Assembly (NCBI GenBank): GCA_005406025.1
Contig: BGZK01001326.1
Coordinates: 62,001-126,000 of the forward strand
Reading direction: 5' to 3'
Source of the DNA: Eumeta japonica
Lineage: Eukaryota; Arthropoda; Insecta; Lepidoptera; Psychidae
Length of the DNA: 64,000 nt
The notes under the pieces were generated by a model. It made no database searches. It saw only the letters and a list, made by a program, of their open reading frames with translations, and was not told where the DNA came from. The position numbers and the translations under genes are program-made. This document shows positions 45,931 to 56,809 of the stretch, in pieces (the first letter of the stretch is position 1; each line of letters starts with the position of its first letter).

Positions 45931-46684
45931 CGTCTATATGTCTGTTGAAAACTGTTAATGGTTGTTTTGTAATGTTTGTTGTAAGATTGTTGTGTTGATG
46001 TGTTTGTATGCACGAATCAGTCTGAATAAATTTGAATTGTAGGTTGACTTTAATAAAATTTGTATATCATTTTTACCATGGAATGTTAGAAAAAAATATA
46101 TACATCGTAATGATGTGTATGTCGTACAGTAAATATAGACCCGTTCGACGATGTTCGTGTTATAAACACGCACCTAAGTAGGTACTTTAGTTTCGTCTGT
46201 TTGTTGCTGTTATTCTGTTTCATGGCAATCTATTATAGAATCAAGAAGCTACTACGTCTCTGTGTGAAGTCATATCCGGTTTTTTTTTTCGTGTCTATGA
46301 ATATCTTATAGTTGATTTATTCCAAGAACGGATTTTTTGTTCGGGTGATATAGAAAATGTATATGTATTGTTCCAAAATTTTATGTAGTTGGATGCGAAT
46401 CACTTTGAATTTTTATTGTTTATTTACTTTAATATCAATCCGAACAAAAAACTACATGCATACCAAATTACCATAGACAGAGACCCGCAGAGATATCAAA
46501 TACACACAATGAAATTTTATGTTTCATAATGCGTAAGGTAGGATAATAATTATTGTATTACTACTTTCTCTAACTGTGCCACATAAAATTATATAATACT
46601 TCGTTATGTGATTTTTGAGAAAGGCTCATATGACAGATATATACCAAGATTTTATTAAAAGTGTTTCATTTTTAGGATATCGTA
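45931..46684. other. AT-rich stretch, nothing recognised
   Basis: No coding sequence, RNA gene or repeat was recognised. Confidence 0.4.
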
Positions 46685-47335
46685 GTTTATAGGATCGCAA
46701 CCCTTATAGGATCACGTCGTTGTCCATCTATCCGTCCATCTGTTTATCTGTCTGTAGGTTAAGACACTATTTCTCAGGACCGTGTGGAGATATCAATTTA
46801 GAAAATAATATTAAGTTCTAAGGTCTGTGGTTTCTTGATCATGTGAAAAAATCATGCTTCAAAGTCAACGCAATAAAAAAATATGGTCGTTTATGTTTTC
46901 TATTTTGACATTCGCAAGTAAATAAAAATCTATGTGGTATTTTCCATTTATCCTAGAGCCAAGGAAACGGACAATAATAATAAGGTCTTACATCACAAGT
47001 AGAAAAATTCCAAAAATCTGAATAAAAATGTACTCACTAAAATCTTTTTTTTTTTTTGCAAATTATTGTCAATGGACTTTGATGTGGGCCGATGTATCTC
47101 TCATACAAAGAAAATTTAAAATTTTTACATAACATTTCGAAATTTTTTTTTAAAAAAAGGTGAATAACAAATTTTCCAAATTTCTGGACCGATATCTCGC
47201 CAGTATCGGTATCGAAGACGAACTAAACTTGTCGAAACTCTAGATTGATAAAATACTTACTATGTACTTAAATGTGCGTGGAACCCTCAGGGTAGGAGTC
47301 TCTTCACACTTGTCTGGTATTTTGTCTTTTCTAAA
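46685..47335 (+). repeat. interspersed lepidopteran repeat, near complete
   Basis: Starts near TCACGTCGTTGTCCATCTAT with a CCGTCCATCTGTTTATCTGT run. It continues through TTTCTCAGGACCGTGTGGAG, AAAAAATCATGCTTCAAAGT, GACATTCGCAAGTAAATAAA, AATAAGGTCTTACATCACAA and a long T run. It ends with GCGTGGAACCCTCAGGGTAG, GAGTCTCTTCACACTTGTCT and GGTATTTTG. The order of landmarks equals that of the copy split by the hAT element at 38135-39860. The terminal module is the inverse of the one at 13437. It is non-coding and its mobilising partner is unknown. Confidence 0.7.
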
Positions 47336-47645
47336 TTTGGCAAGGAACGTTATTTACCGGTTTATATATGTATCAAATTTTACTAGCCGAATTGTACTTA
47401 TAGGTATATTACGGAGATGTGAAAGGAATTCTATTTGTACGGTGAGGCCGGTTAATGCGTGAAATGCCACACACCTACGCCCTACCAAATCGTGAAAACC
47501 GGCAAGTACTCGACTACAAAGGGCACTTTCACACATCGCGCTAAACGGCGCGGCGCAGGGCTCGCTTAGCTGGGACGTTTAGCATACACGACAGCGCACG
47601 CCGTTAGCCGCGTTCTGTACCATAATAAATTTCTATTAATTCATT
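47336..47645. other. spacer with a GC-rich patch
   Basis: 47460-47625 is GC-rich (CACACATCGCGCTAAACGGC, GCGGCGCAGGGCTCGC, ACGACAGCGCACGCCG). It may be part of a MITE, since words of this kind recur in moth repeats, but I cannot find matching ends. A short TATATATA run follows at 47654. Confidence 0.35.
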
Positions 47646-47649
47646 TTAT

Positions 47650-48020
47650 ACGTATATATATATAATGAATAATAATAATATAAATTCACGCCTATTTCCC
47701 AGAAGGGTAAGCAGAGATTATAGATTTTCACAAGGTTACGAGCTTTGCATATCTCTCTTGCCTCACTGAAATCCATCAATATTTCATGTAAGCTCGTCGG
47801 TTTCGGGTGCTTAGAATTTGGCCCTTTTCTAATATGCCGCCAATATGGTCTGCATAGGATTTTCTAGGGCGACCCTTGTCAACCTTTCCATCAGCCACAT
47901 TCGTTCTATAGCTTTGGTTTGTCGGTTTATTTTCATTCATCCTTGCCAGATGCCTAAACCACCGCAACGTACCTCTTTCTACTCTAGTCACTACAATTTC
48001 CTTCCTTCCTTCATTATTAT
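47650..48020 (-). pseudogene. LINE 3' end (C-terminal ORF fragment)
   Basis: On the minus strand the open stretch 47776-47991 reads MTRVERGTLRWFRHLARMNE then NVADGKVDKGRPRKSYADHI and KGQILSTRNRRAYMKY. After a stop it continues in decayed form as ISVRQERYAK and ISAYPSGK before GGGAAATAGGCGTGAA. The order RWFGHVERM-x-GRGRPRKS-x-ACMK-x-ISAYPSGK is the conserved C-terminus of a common lepidopteran retroelement. The reverse transcriptase itself is absent. It is a short 5'-truncated insertion. Confidence 0.75.
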
Positions 48021-48707
48021 GTACATATATAATTTATTAGAGTAAACGCTTTCATGTTATGTTAGTACGTGTGATAAACGACGAGCGGCCACCCATCATT
48101 AACTGATTGCGGGGAATTGGTCAGCAATGTCTTATCGTAGAAGAAAGTCAATTTTATATGATTGTTTTTGTTTAAAATTAAAAATTGACTAAGTACATTT
48201 CGATGTAGATAGATATTATCAAGGGAGCCGATTTGTAAAATAATGGAACTGGACGGAGTAAACTGGTAACTGCTGTCTTCTGCAAAATATTTGTATAATT
48301 TGAATAGCCTAGTTCTGTGTCCTAGAAGACCTAGTTCTGGACGAGTTGTAATTCAATTTTATACCAATTTTTTTTTCTACCAAAATTACCCCCTCCCTCC
48401 TGACTCTCAACCGAAGCACCTATTGATCAGATTGATAAGATTACGATCACTATACTTTACATAGCAAATAAAATATTTCTCTTTTACGTCATTTGCAATC
48501 TCGTTGTTTCTGGACTACCTGGAATCCGAGTGTTTTTGCGCGTTATGAACGTTTCGAAATTAAAAAGTTGTTATTATTGCAGTATTAAGCCGCAAAAGTA
48601 AACATTTGCACGTGACAGATGGAAAAATGTCTTATATATTTTTTCATTTTGTCAGTTAGGCGACACACCACGCAGTTTTCATGCTGACTCAGTATTTTTA
48701 CATTAAA
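48021..48707. other. AT-rich stretch, nothing recognised
   Basis: No feature was recognised. Confidence 0.4.
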
Positions 48708-48732
48708 AGTGTTGTGGTCGCACCACAACACT
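48708..48732. repeat. 11-bp inverted repeat with 3-base loop
   Basis: AGTGTTGTGGT (48708-48718) and its exact reverse complement (48722-48732) flank CGC, a tight and GC-richer hairpin 100 bases before the next palindrome. Confidence 0.85.
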
Positions 48733-48827
48733 GCGCTTTGTAATTTTTATAAAACTATAGTGTAATATAACAATAATTTTGTTCCATAACTAACTATCCT
48801 TATAAAAAAAAACATCTTAAACGTGAA

Positions 48828-48860
48828 ATCGACTAGTTTTATTGAATAAAACTAGTCGAT
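48828..48860. repeat. 16-bp perfect inverted repeat around one base
   Basis: ATCGACTAGTTTTATT (48828-48843) is followed by a single G and then by its exact reverse complement (48845-48860). A near-perfect palindrome of 33 bases is unlikely to be kept by chance. It may be the fused ends of a deleted transposon. Confidence 0.9.
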
Positions 48861-49791
48861 CTCGATTCATGTTACCATTTCTATAGTATAAAAGGAACAA
48901 ATCACCGGCGCGCGTCTGTTTGTCCGTAAAATAACACGAATTTCAAATATTACTAAAAGACATTAAATGCTGTTTATATTATTATAGTACATATCTATAT
49001 AATAATATCTGCAAATAATAGTCCTATCGTTTATGAAATGTTAGTAGCATAGGGAGTTAAAAATTTTTGGTTACTATAGCTTGGGTTTACCCAACACAGA
49101 GATTGTTCTAAGTGCACTGCCAAAAGGTTTGCACCAGAGTTAGTATAATGTACAATTAATGATACTTCAAGGTTAAAATCAACTATGTCTTTAATGTACT
49201 TTGATAATGATAGTAACTGTAATATACTGTTAAACAATTAAAAACATAATGTCCGATGTATTTCTTTACATCTGTTTTAAAGTTAAACTTTAAACGATAG
49301 AGAAACATGTTAATTTTATATTTGTAAAATATAGAACAATGCTTTTCTTTAAATTACTCTGCAACTGTTAAAGGATTTTGAGACTTTTCTACACAGAAAG
49401 AACAAGAAGCAGCAGTGTCGTCATATGCATATTAGGAACATTTTTTTATCTAATAAATTTTATAGAACCCTGTCGATATGAGACCACATCATGTAAAAAA
49501 AAAATTGAGATATTGAATAAACTGAGCTCGAATTTAGTATAGAAAACCATATGATTAATAACAGAAAGACCATAAAATACTTGTAGTAAGGAAATAATTA
49601 TATTGAAATTTTTATTTCTGTGGTCACGATAATGTCGATATGATATCTTTGTGGTTGAGTTAAAACAGATGTGCAACCATAGACAATATCGCGTAACCCT
49701 GCATACTGAGCATCATTATCTGGAAAAAAAAACAAAGTAATAATTAAATAAATTATGGTAAAATCACATGTTAAACTATAAAGTAAGTATT
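48861..49791. other. AT-rich stretch, nothing recognised
   Basis: Several minus-strand frames (49031-49237, 49446-49676, 49598-49795) have no domains and have the composition of chance frames. Confidence 0.4.
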
Positions 49792-49868
49792 CCAACCAAT
49801 TTATATACCTTTATAATATACAAATAATTTACAATTATTGTATATTATTTTCAATATAAATTGGTTGG
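49792..49868. repeat. 77-base hairpin (miRNA-like or MITE)
   Basis: The outer stem has 15 perfect pairs (49792-49806 with 49854-49868, starting CCAACCAATTTATA). After an asymmetric internal loop the stem resumes with ATAATATACAAATAATT against AATTATTGTATATTAT, about 16 more pairs with one bulge, and closes in a tiny loop near 49830. Size and shape would suit a miRNA precursor, but the extreme AT content and perfect outer ends would also suit a minimal palindromic transposon. No known mature miRNA was recognised. Confidence 0.85.
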
Positions 49869-49893
49869 GTTCTACTATAAAGTGGAATGACAA

Positions 49894-49928
49894 CATCAGG
49901 CAAACCAAATAATATAGTTTGCCTGATG
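49894..49928. repeat. 12-bp inverted repeat
   Basis: CATCAGGCAAAC (49894-49905) and its exact reverse complement (49917-49928) flank an 11-base AT-rich loop, 26 bases after the larger hairpin. Confidence 0.8.
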
Positions 49929-50199
49929 ACGTTGAAAAAAAATCAACGAAACGAAGTGAATTTTAAAATAATTACATCTAATTTTTATTGTCCAAGTACC
50001 CAATAATCAATATTAAATAACGGGTAACATCAAAAACAGTTCATTCATGGTTTTGATGCCTCCAAAACTAATGTCGTTTTTTATTTGCTAGTTATTTAGA
50101 TTCCAACTGCATATATTTCTTTTCTATATTGTGTAATTTTAATAACATATAAAGTCAAAAGTAATAAAATCCGTATGTTTATTTTATTTTATTCTATAT
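49929..50199. other. AT-rich stretch, nothing recognised
   Basis: No feature was recognised. Confidence 0.4.
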
Positions 50200-50480
50200 G
50201 AAAACGAATCTTTATTCGACACTTCCGTACGTGAATGTTTCACCATCACCTGCTGGTCCAGCAAAAATAATATTTATTTTTCGATTACAATAAAGTGCGA
50301 TTTTTGTACCTGCAAGAAGTGAATTTTTGTCTTTAAGTCTGGACGTTAGTAATTCTGATCGTTCTTTTGCAGGGTCTAACTTTCTCATCAACTCATTTGA
50401 AAGCATCTCGAGTGAAAGGCTAGGGATTCGACGATGCTGGCTCAAATCGCTACCATTCCCATCCGCGATACCAACATGTG
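50200..50480 (-). pseudogene. fragment of a dispersed arthropod repeat protein
   Basis: The minus-strand open stretch 50212-50445 reads ERSELLTSRLKDKNSLLAGT then KIALYCNRKINIIF. The pattern KxxxELLxSRLxxxNLLxxGTKIxxYRxR is one I associate with a large family of uncharacterised arthropod repeat proteins, in which it forms a short N-terminal segment. No domain of known function is attached, and the frame ends quickly on both sides. What the protein does is not known to me. Confidence 0.5.
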
Positions 50481-51579
50481 AGGTTCTAATAGATTTATTT
50501 CCGAGTCCAGTAGACCTGGCGAATCTTGAAAAACAGGAAATGGTGCAGCTGCTAAGTGGGGCATATGTCTTTTAACGGATATCATATCGGGGTACGTGAT
50601 TTCTTTCGATTTCGTTTCAAAAATAACAATCTTCGTAGTGATTTTTTGGTTCGATCCGAATCATGGATACGACGTACTTCAAATGTCGTCTTTGGTTTCC
50701 ATTTAACCAGTATCTTAAACGTTGATTATGCAATTCGCAAATCCTATTTGGAATTCATGATTCGGGAGGATTTTTAATATTCGTCTGAAAGTAAAAATAG
50801 TATCTGCGCATTTCTCACAAATACGGATGTAGGTTTTTGACATTTTTTCACAACAAATATAACAAAATGTTTACGGATTATTTGTGCAACTTCTTTTTTG
50901 TTGTAGACACGGTAAAGATTTTACATTTTATATCGTTAATAATGAAAGAAACGAAACTTGTCCGAAAATTTTGTTACGTGAATATAGATAGATCTAAAAC
51001 TGTTTTTAAGTTTTAAGTTTAAATATCGGTCTTTGTATTCGAAGACAGCAGATATTAAAGTTATAACCCAATTGTGTCGGCACCGACACAAGAAAAAAAA
51101 TGTTTTCTTTTAGGTCTGTGACATATCAGGTCTTCTGTTGATCACAAACAAAATGTCCTCATACCGTTCGCAAAAAACAATAGACAAATTTAAGCAATCG
51201 ATCACTAAAATTCACACAGTTTGTGTTGATTGGAAATTAAATTCGAAATGACATAAGTTCGTATGGTTCTGTTAACTCAGACCAACATTGGCATAGTTCA
51301 AATCGATTTCACAATGTCAAAATTTAAAATTTCTAAAGAGTGAACGAGCACGATAGTATGAGTGCCCCATCCTGTGACGCAGGGTTACTAGTGTGAGACC
51401 TTGATGACCCGCTTTTGTTCTAACTCATATAGGTATAGATTTAATAAGAAAAAAACAATTTATATCAAATGTATATCAAAAATACACTTGTATTGAAATG
51501 CACGAAAGAGAAAAATGAACCAAGGACTTCCCTAAGATGCGCAATGTCTCGTACCAAATTTATAGAATTGCAATGCACG
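50481..51579. other. AT-rich stretch, nothing recognised
   Basis: Plus-strand frames at 50327-50575 and 50556-50777 are the complement and continuation of the repeat-protein fragment and show no domain. The rest is AT-rich. Confidence 0.4.
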
Positions 51580-51920
51580 ACTTGACGTCGGCCTTCCACG
51601 TATTACGTAGTTTATCGTCTCATCAACTTTTTTAGTCCGCACGCGTATGTGTATTGACGACCTAAGGTATGACACTTTGTTAGCTTTCCGTAAAACAACG
51701 CCACCCTGACGTCGCACCGGCGGCGTACGTCAACGACGTCAAGAAATGACGTCACACGAACAAACGTTCGAGTGCCATCGAACCGCCATTGTACCGGTGC
51801 CCGTCTTACGCATGCGCAGCCGGCGGTCGGTGTCTGTGGCCACTCTTCTCGGAAAAGGCTTCCTTTCGCGTCTGCGCCGTGCGGCGAGTACGCGGGCACG
51901 TGAATCGTTACGTTTACCGA
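51580..51920. promoter_or_regulatory. CpG-rich promoter-like block with CRE and NRF-1 words
   Basis: Five CRE-type words fall within about 170 bases: TGACGTCG at 51583 and 51707, ACGTCA at 51727-51732, GACGTCA at 51735-51741, and the perfect TGACGTCA at 51747-51754. Downstream, ACGCATGCGCAG (51808-51819) resembles the NRF-1/Ewg palindrome. CpG words dominate to 51905 (GCAGCCGGCGGTCGG, GCGCCGTGCGGCGAGTACG). CREB/ATF and NRF-1 sites together are typical of CpG-type promoters. The two long minus-strand frames (51532-51717 and 51612-51899) show no domain. Direction of transcription cannot be set. Confidence 0.45.
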
Positions 51921-53997
51921 TTTAGATAATAACGTTGGATAACGACTTCGGCCACGGTTAAGCGCGTAATAATTCGTGGTAGTTACCTTAGACGAGGAAG
52001 CATTGTGTGAGAAAATGTTGTACTCTTCTAGGTCGAAGGATGCTTAAGATGATAAGAACCGGTCAAGCGCGATCCAGACTCGCGTCGACAGTTCCAAGTC
52101 GTCGCAAACCGATTTCTTCTTAGATGACATAGCGATTTTCCGTGGCAATTAAAAACTGACTAGATACACCGTACACGACAGCAAATTGCACATGAAGCGT
52201 GGTAGAACGCCATCCATCAAGATGGTGCTGATGGTATTTCTGGAGAAGGGCACCATGACAAAATTAGCGGCAAAGAGAGGTTGAATAGCCTATCAGAATA
52301 GCCCTCATAGTATACGCGATAGAGCATGCGCAATCACATGCTACATCTCTTCGCAACGCCGAAGATTCGAGGCGCTCGACGTCGGAAATGGTTTAGAGCT
52401 AAAAGTTGCAACTGTGGTGCGCCAGTCCAGGTTGGACCTGCGTCTTGTTTATAAAGCAAGAGGCGATGATCCGGCTTGAAGATGATGATATGCTTCCAAT
52501 TTTTCTTTGATAAAAAAAAAATATTATATATCACACAACGTGATTCAGTGCTGTGTTTCACCATATTTTCCTTAAAAAGATATTTTCATTTTTACAATTC
52601 AGCCTTAGATATATTTATGTACTTGTTTTTTCTCATAAGTTTATAAATTAACACCATAATTTTACATACCTACCGAGTTTTTTAGTTTTTTTAATTATCG
52701 TTTTTTTCTTTATCATCGTTCTTTTCTCCAAAAATGAACTAATAAAAATATGTAAATGTCGATTTATATAATCAGACAATACATATTTATTTGTACAAAA
52801 ATTGTATTTGTTCTTAGTAGTTATTTTGCTTTTTGACTATTTCACGGCGAATTTAACAGTGTTGGTTTTTCGTGACACGCGATTTCGTATTGTGCTCATA
52901 ATATAATTTCGCTTTCAAGTTGTTAAGAGAGAGGTAACCTCAATAATAATAATTAAGTACATAATTGTTACTAACAGAAAGAGTAGCATAACCATTATAT
53001 ATTCTATAGTTTTTTTAACTACTATAATTTGTTACTAATATAATAATAAACGTACAATGCGAATAGTAGTTTATACCTTATTCAATTTTTTTTTTCAGTT
53101 TTCTATAAAATGACTGTTTTGATCGACTGGAATATAAAAAGACAATATAAAACAAACACATTTACTCTTAAAAGAAAAGCAAAATGGAAAAGAATTTATT
53201 TAGTAGACATTCTTTATAGTTTTTTTATAATTTATAAAAAAAAAACTGTGACACCTCTACATTTGGAACTAAAATAGTAATTCAAATTCATGCCTGGATT
53301 TGTTACTATCATTAATGTGTAATTTCATGAAAAAATATTTTAAAAGATTCAACACAACAATGTGTAATACTTACAACTGGTATATAATTATATTACTAAC
53401 GCAATCTGTCAGAAATTACCTAACAAATAAAGTGATGTTTTGTCGACTACATTGTTCTAATGTCACCTGTTAAAAAACTACAGAGTTGATATCGATGTAT
53501 TTACTTCTAAAAGATTCACTTACAGAATAGCTAGACATTTTTTGTATTATAAATAAATAGATAATAATTATCATTGGACTACAACAGAATATAAATCTAA
53601 TTGCACTTTGTATTAAGGTAACAAAGTGACCTTCATCGGAGTTCAGTACATAAACATTTTGATTCTATACAGAGTAATATGCATTCAGTCAGTGATTCTG
53701 CTTCGTGCGAGTTAGAAAATGTACTATAGTGGCTTACAAAAATTAATTGCGTTTCATTTAACAAATCCCCCAATAGCCTACAGTTATATGTGTAGTCAAT
53801 GCTTGATAATGTTTTTTACTTTTAACGGGAATATTATTAAGCTATTACCGCTATTTGTTGGAAATCATATAGGTAGTTTTCATTAAAGAATTTTAATATC
53901 AAAATAATAATAATATAATTATTATTACTTTATGAAATTATTTAATAAATTAATAATGCGTTATTAACTAGCGATTACATGTACGAGGTCGCTCACA
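51921..53997. other. long non-coding stretch
   Basis: The first 550 bases are of mixed composition, with GGTAGAACGCCATCCATCAA and GTGCGCCAGTCCAGG words. A minus-strand frame (52334-52564) contains QDAGPTWTGAPQLQLLAL without a recognised domain. From 52600 onward it is AT-rich with nothing recognised. A possible mariner end (TACGAGGTCGCTCA, 53982-53995) abuts the Harbinger copy. Confidence 0.4.
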
Positions 53998-54000
53998 CAC

Positions 54001-55575
54001 CTAGCATGATGTCTCTAGACAAGTGTCTATTTCGAGAGAAAATTTATATTCTAGCTGTCAAATTTGTCTAACTCCGTAGTATGAACGCACGTATAGACTA
54101 ATTTATCCCCGTAGAGAAAATTTCTCGAGTATAGACAACGAAATCTACATGGAAAAAATGCGACATTAATCATTCGGTCAATTTCGTTCACGAGCATAAA
54201 ACCCTATTTATTTAAATATTTGTAACATTCGACTTGTCAATACGTAATAGCACTACATTTGAACTTTATATAGTAATCGTTTTAAAAAGTAACCTTTATC
54301 TCGTGTAACGGTGCATCATTGGGTTTTTTATTGTGTCTTGCAGATATTTGAGGACGTTTGTTTAGTGTACATTATTGTAGCCGTTAACTAAGTAGAGATA
54401 TATATGAATTTTTGAACAATTTTATTGAAGCAATAAAATTTAAATAGTAATAATAAAACTGAATATTCATTTATAAGATGTAATTCTCTTTAAAGAACGA
54501 CTAGTCATAACATGTAGTGTAAATGATAAAACATTTAATCAAACCCTTAAGGAAATTAAAGTTATTAAGGAAACATTGTTAAAAAAAATTCATTAAAAAA
54601 CTCAGAGTGACATATAAATTGTTATTATAAATATGTTGTTAGGTGGTTGACTGATTTTATTACTGATTTAAAAATAAATAAAATAGGTACTCTTATACTT
54701 GAGGACTACAAATTTAAATAATTTTATCATGATTATTGCAAATATAATAAATATGGTTTCTTACGATTTGTACATTTAATGAGCGATAGCCTTTCCGGTT
54801 TATATATTGAACTGCATTTTCTGAAGGTGAAAATAGTCCAACATGAGTGCAATCTATGCAACCCAATATATTAGGCGACCCAAATTTTTCATAAAAACCC
54901 AGATGTCTCGTCCATGAGACGTACCTGGGAATTTTATCCAACGATTCATAAGACTGCCAACAAATTTTTTTTTTTTGTGTTATCAAATAACTAGCTTAGA
55001 TCATTTCATATATATATAAAAAAAATCTTAATTACCGATTCAATAAAGCATTTGTGAATCTTTGAAAGTATTTGCTGACTGTGGTTTGGGCAAGACATAT
55101 CATGTGGTCTTGGCCAATTCCGCGTTGGTAGCTCCCAACAGCTAGAAATCTTATATAACAGAGAACTTTCATCCATTATGATTTTAATTAGGTATGAATC
55201 TTGAAACGGTATTTTTTTTAAGCAAATACTTAAATTTGAAGAGATTTAAATTTTAGTATTGTAGGTACTTAAAAGTTTATAAGTGCAATTATCTAAGAAA
55301 TCTTTTGATAAGAAATAATTTCTCTATAGAGAAGTGTCGGCACCTTGATTGGATAAAGACATATGTCTACCCCGATTAGCTGTCAAAGATAGAAACTAGT
55401 CTACTTTCTTGTCATTCATGCTAAGTAATGAAGACAAAACTCGTTTAGGCCACGTGACATATGTCAATATAAAACCTCGCGTAGACAAAATGTCGTGTCA
55501 TGCTAGATAAAAGGATAAAACGTATTTTGTCTACATTCTTGTAGACATGTGTCTTTCTCGTGTCGTTCATGCTAG
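54001..55575 (-). mobile_element. PIF/Harbinger element, copy A (internal deletion form)
   Basis: Bounded by CTAGCATGATGTCTC on the left and GTTCATGCTAG on the right (9-bp terminal inverted repeat CTAGCATGA). The 3-base sequence CAC is duplicated directly on both sides (53998-54000 and 55576-55578); PIF/Harbinger elements make 3-bp duplications. The interior carries a Harbinger nuclease fragment on the minus strand. Subterminal palindromic words of the type AGACANNTGTCT occur near both ends (54018, 55360, 55548). Compared with copy B, about 1.77 kb is missing between a GATGAAAGTT word and a TTCTCTG word. It is non-autonomous. Confidence 0.85.
54714..55170 (-). pseudogene. Harbinger transposase fragment (copy A)
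   Basis: Read from 55170 down, an exon-like piece (ISSCWELPTRNWPRPHDM in one frame; the alternative frame of copy B gives ESYQRGI) leads to a GTAATTAAG donor near 55036. An intron-like AT-rich gap ends at TTGTTGGCAG near 54961. The main piece (54714-54960) then reads SYESLDKIPRYVSWTRHLGF, GSPNILGCIDCTHVGLFSPS and YINRKGYRSLNVQIV. GCIDxTHV carries the first catalytic aspartate of HARBI1-like nucleases, and YxNRKGYxSLNVQ is the adjacent hallmark. A GTAAGAAAC donor-like word follows, but the exon with the second aspartate and the glutamate is missing. It cannot be active. Confidence 0.85.
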
Positions 55576-55702
55576 CACTGCTGGAATTATTGAGGTGCTG
55601 TCGAACGCCGGTTTTCGCGCGGCTATGATTGCGGCGTACAAGTCCGCTTCACAGCAAAAGCGCACACTCCGTGTTGTGAAATGCGTTTCTGTGAAAAAAA
55701 TA
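55576..55702. other. probable 5' untranslated part of the mariner copy
   Basis: GCGTTTCTGTGAAAAAAATA just before 55703 is of the kind usually found upstream of mariner start codons. No terminal repeat is present here, which fits interruption of the mariner 5' end by Harbinger copy A. Confidence 0.35.
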
Positions 55703-56304
55703 ATGTATTTGAAATTTGAGCACTGGCGAGCTGTAATATAGGATTATACCATTTTAAAGTTGGTCTATCCGAAGGGCAATGTGTGCAGTGGTTACAGTCA
55801 GCGTTTAATATTGAAGTGCTGTCTCGAGTCACTGTATTTCGATGGATTAGGGCATTTGGTAATGGCCGTAACCCACTTCAAGGTGAAGAACATAGAGGAA
55901 GATTTATTTCAACAGTCACTGCTGATAATGTCCTCCGTGCTCGTACAATGACAAAAGATGACAGTCGATGCATTCACCACATAATTGAGAATACTCATGG
56001 GATTGGATCCACAGTGGTGTATAAGATCTTGTATGATGAAATAAAAATGAAAAAGTATTGCACGTTGGGTTCCACATTATTTTGCGAAACACCAAAAATC
56101 CGAGCACGTTAAGATTAACCGACAGATATGAATAAAGGCGGTCACCGTATAATATTTAAAACTGTAACAGGTGATGAAACGTACAATCCCTTTTATGACT
56201 TGCCTACACGTCAGAAAAGTAAGGTTCATGAAGATGATCCAACACCGACCGTTGTGAAAAAAGTACATGCAATGAAAAAACTTATGTATGCCGTGTTTTT
56301 TTAG
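55703..56304 (+). pseudogene. mariner transposase pseudogene
   Basis: The start-like ATG at 55703 gives MYLKFEHWRAVI before a stop. A shifted frame carries VQWLQSAFNIEVLSRVTVFR-type sequence, open at 55783-56112 as WIRAFGNGRNPLQGEEHRGR, STVTADNVLRARTMTKDDSR and IENTHGIGSTVVYKILYDEI: the paired helix-turn-helix DNA-binding region. After two stops, the same frame resumes at 56128 and contains TVTGDETYNPFYD, which holds the first catalytic aspartate, and VHEDDPTPTVVKK, ending AVFF-stop at 56302. The second and third aspartates are not recognisable downstream. Intact mariner transposases are about 340 residues. Confidence 0.85.
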
Positions 56305-56809
56305 TAGTAGAGGCTTGGTCAAAACTATTGTATAGTATAAAGCTATTATCTTAAAAAAAAAAAAAACGGAAAACTGTCACGATACACAACACTACAGATA
56401 TATGTAAATATGGTCTGTCTTGCTCATATAGTCTTTCTGTATCTCAATAATTTTGGAGTGATCCTTGTACAACATGGTGTTGAAGCAGTCACGGCCCTGA
56501 GCTGCATAGTAGAGAAGCTGTCCTCATGAGTGTCTGCAAACCTTTTTCAGGCACTATACAAATTTTTTACACTCAAACGCATCCTGAAAGCATTTTTGCA
56601 TATCCTAGAAGGGCATAAAACAATCTTGCGAACCCTCACAAAGCCGTGTTTTTTGCTTGTTACAAGATACTTATTTTATTAATAGACGATTAATGTTGAA
56701 TAAACATTCCAAAAAGTATTCACGATATTGATATTCACATCTACGGCACTATCACAGAATAGAAAATTAACAACTCCGTTGTTCGCTACATGATCAACAC
56801 TTTTAATAC
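56305..56809. other. spacer after the mariner pseudogene
   Basis: The first part may be decayed mariner sequence, since SRGLVKTIV is readable just after the stop in another frame. An A14 run lies near 56355. Beyond about 56400 nothing was recognised. Confidence 0.4.
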
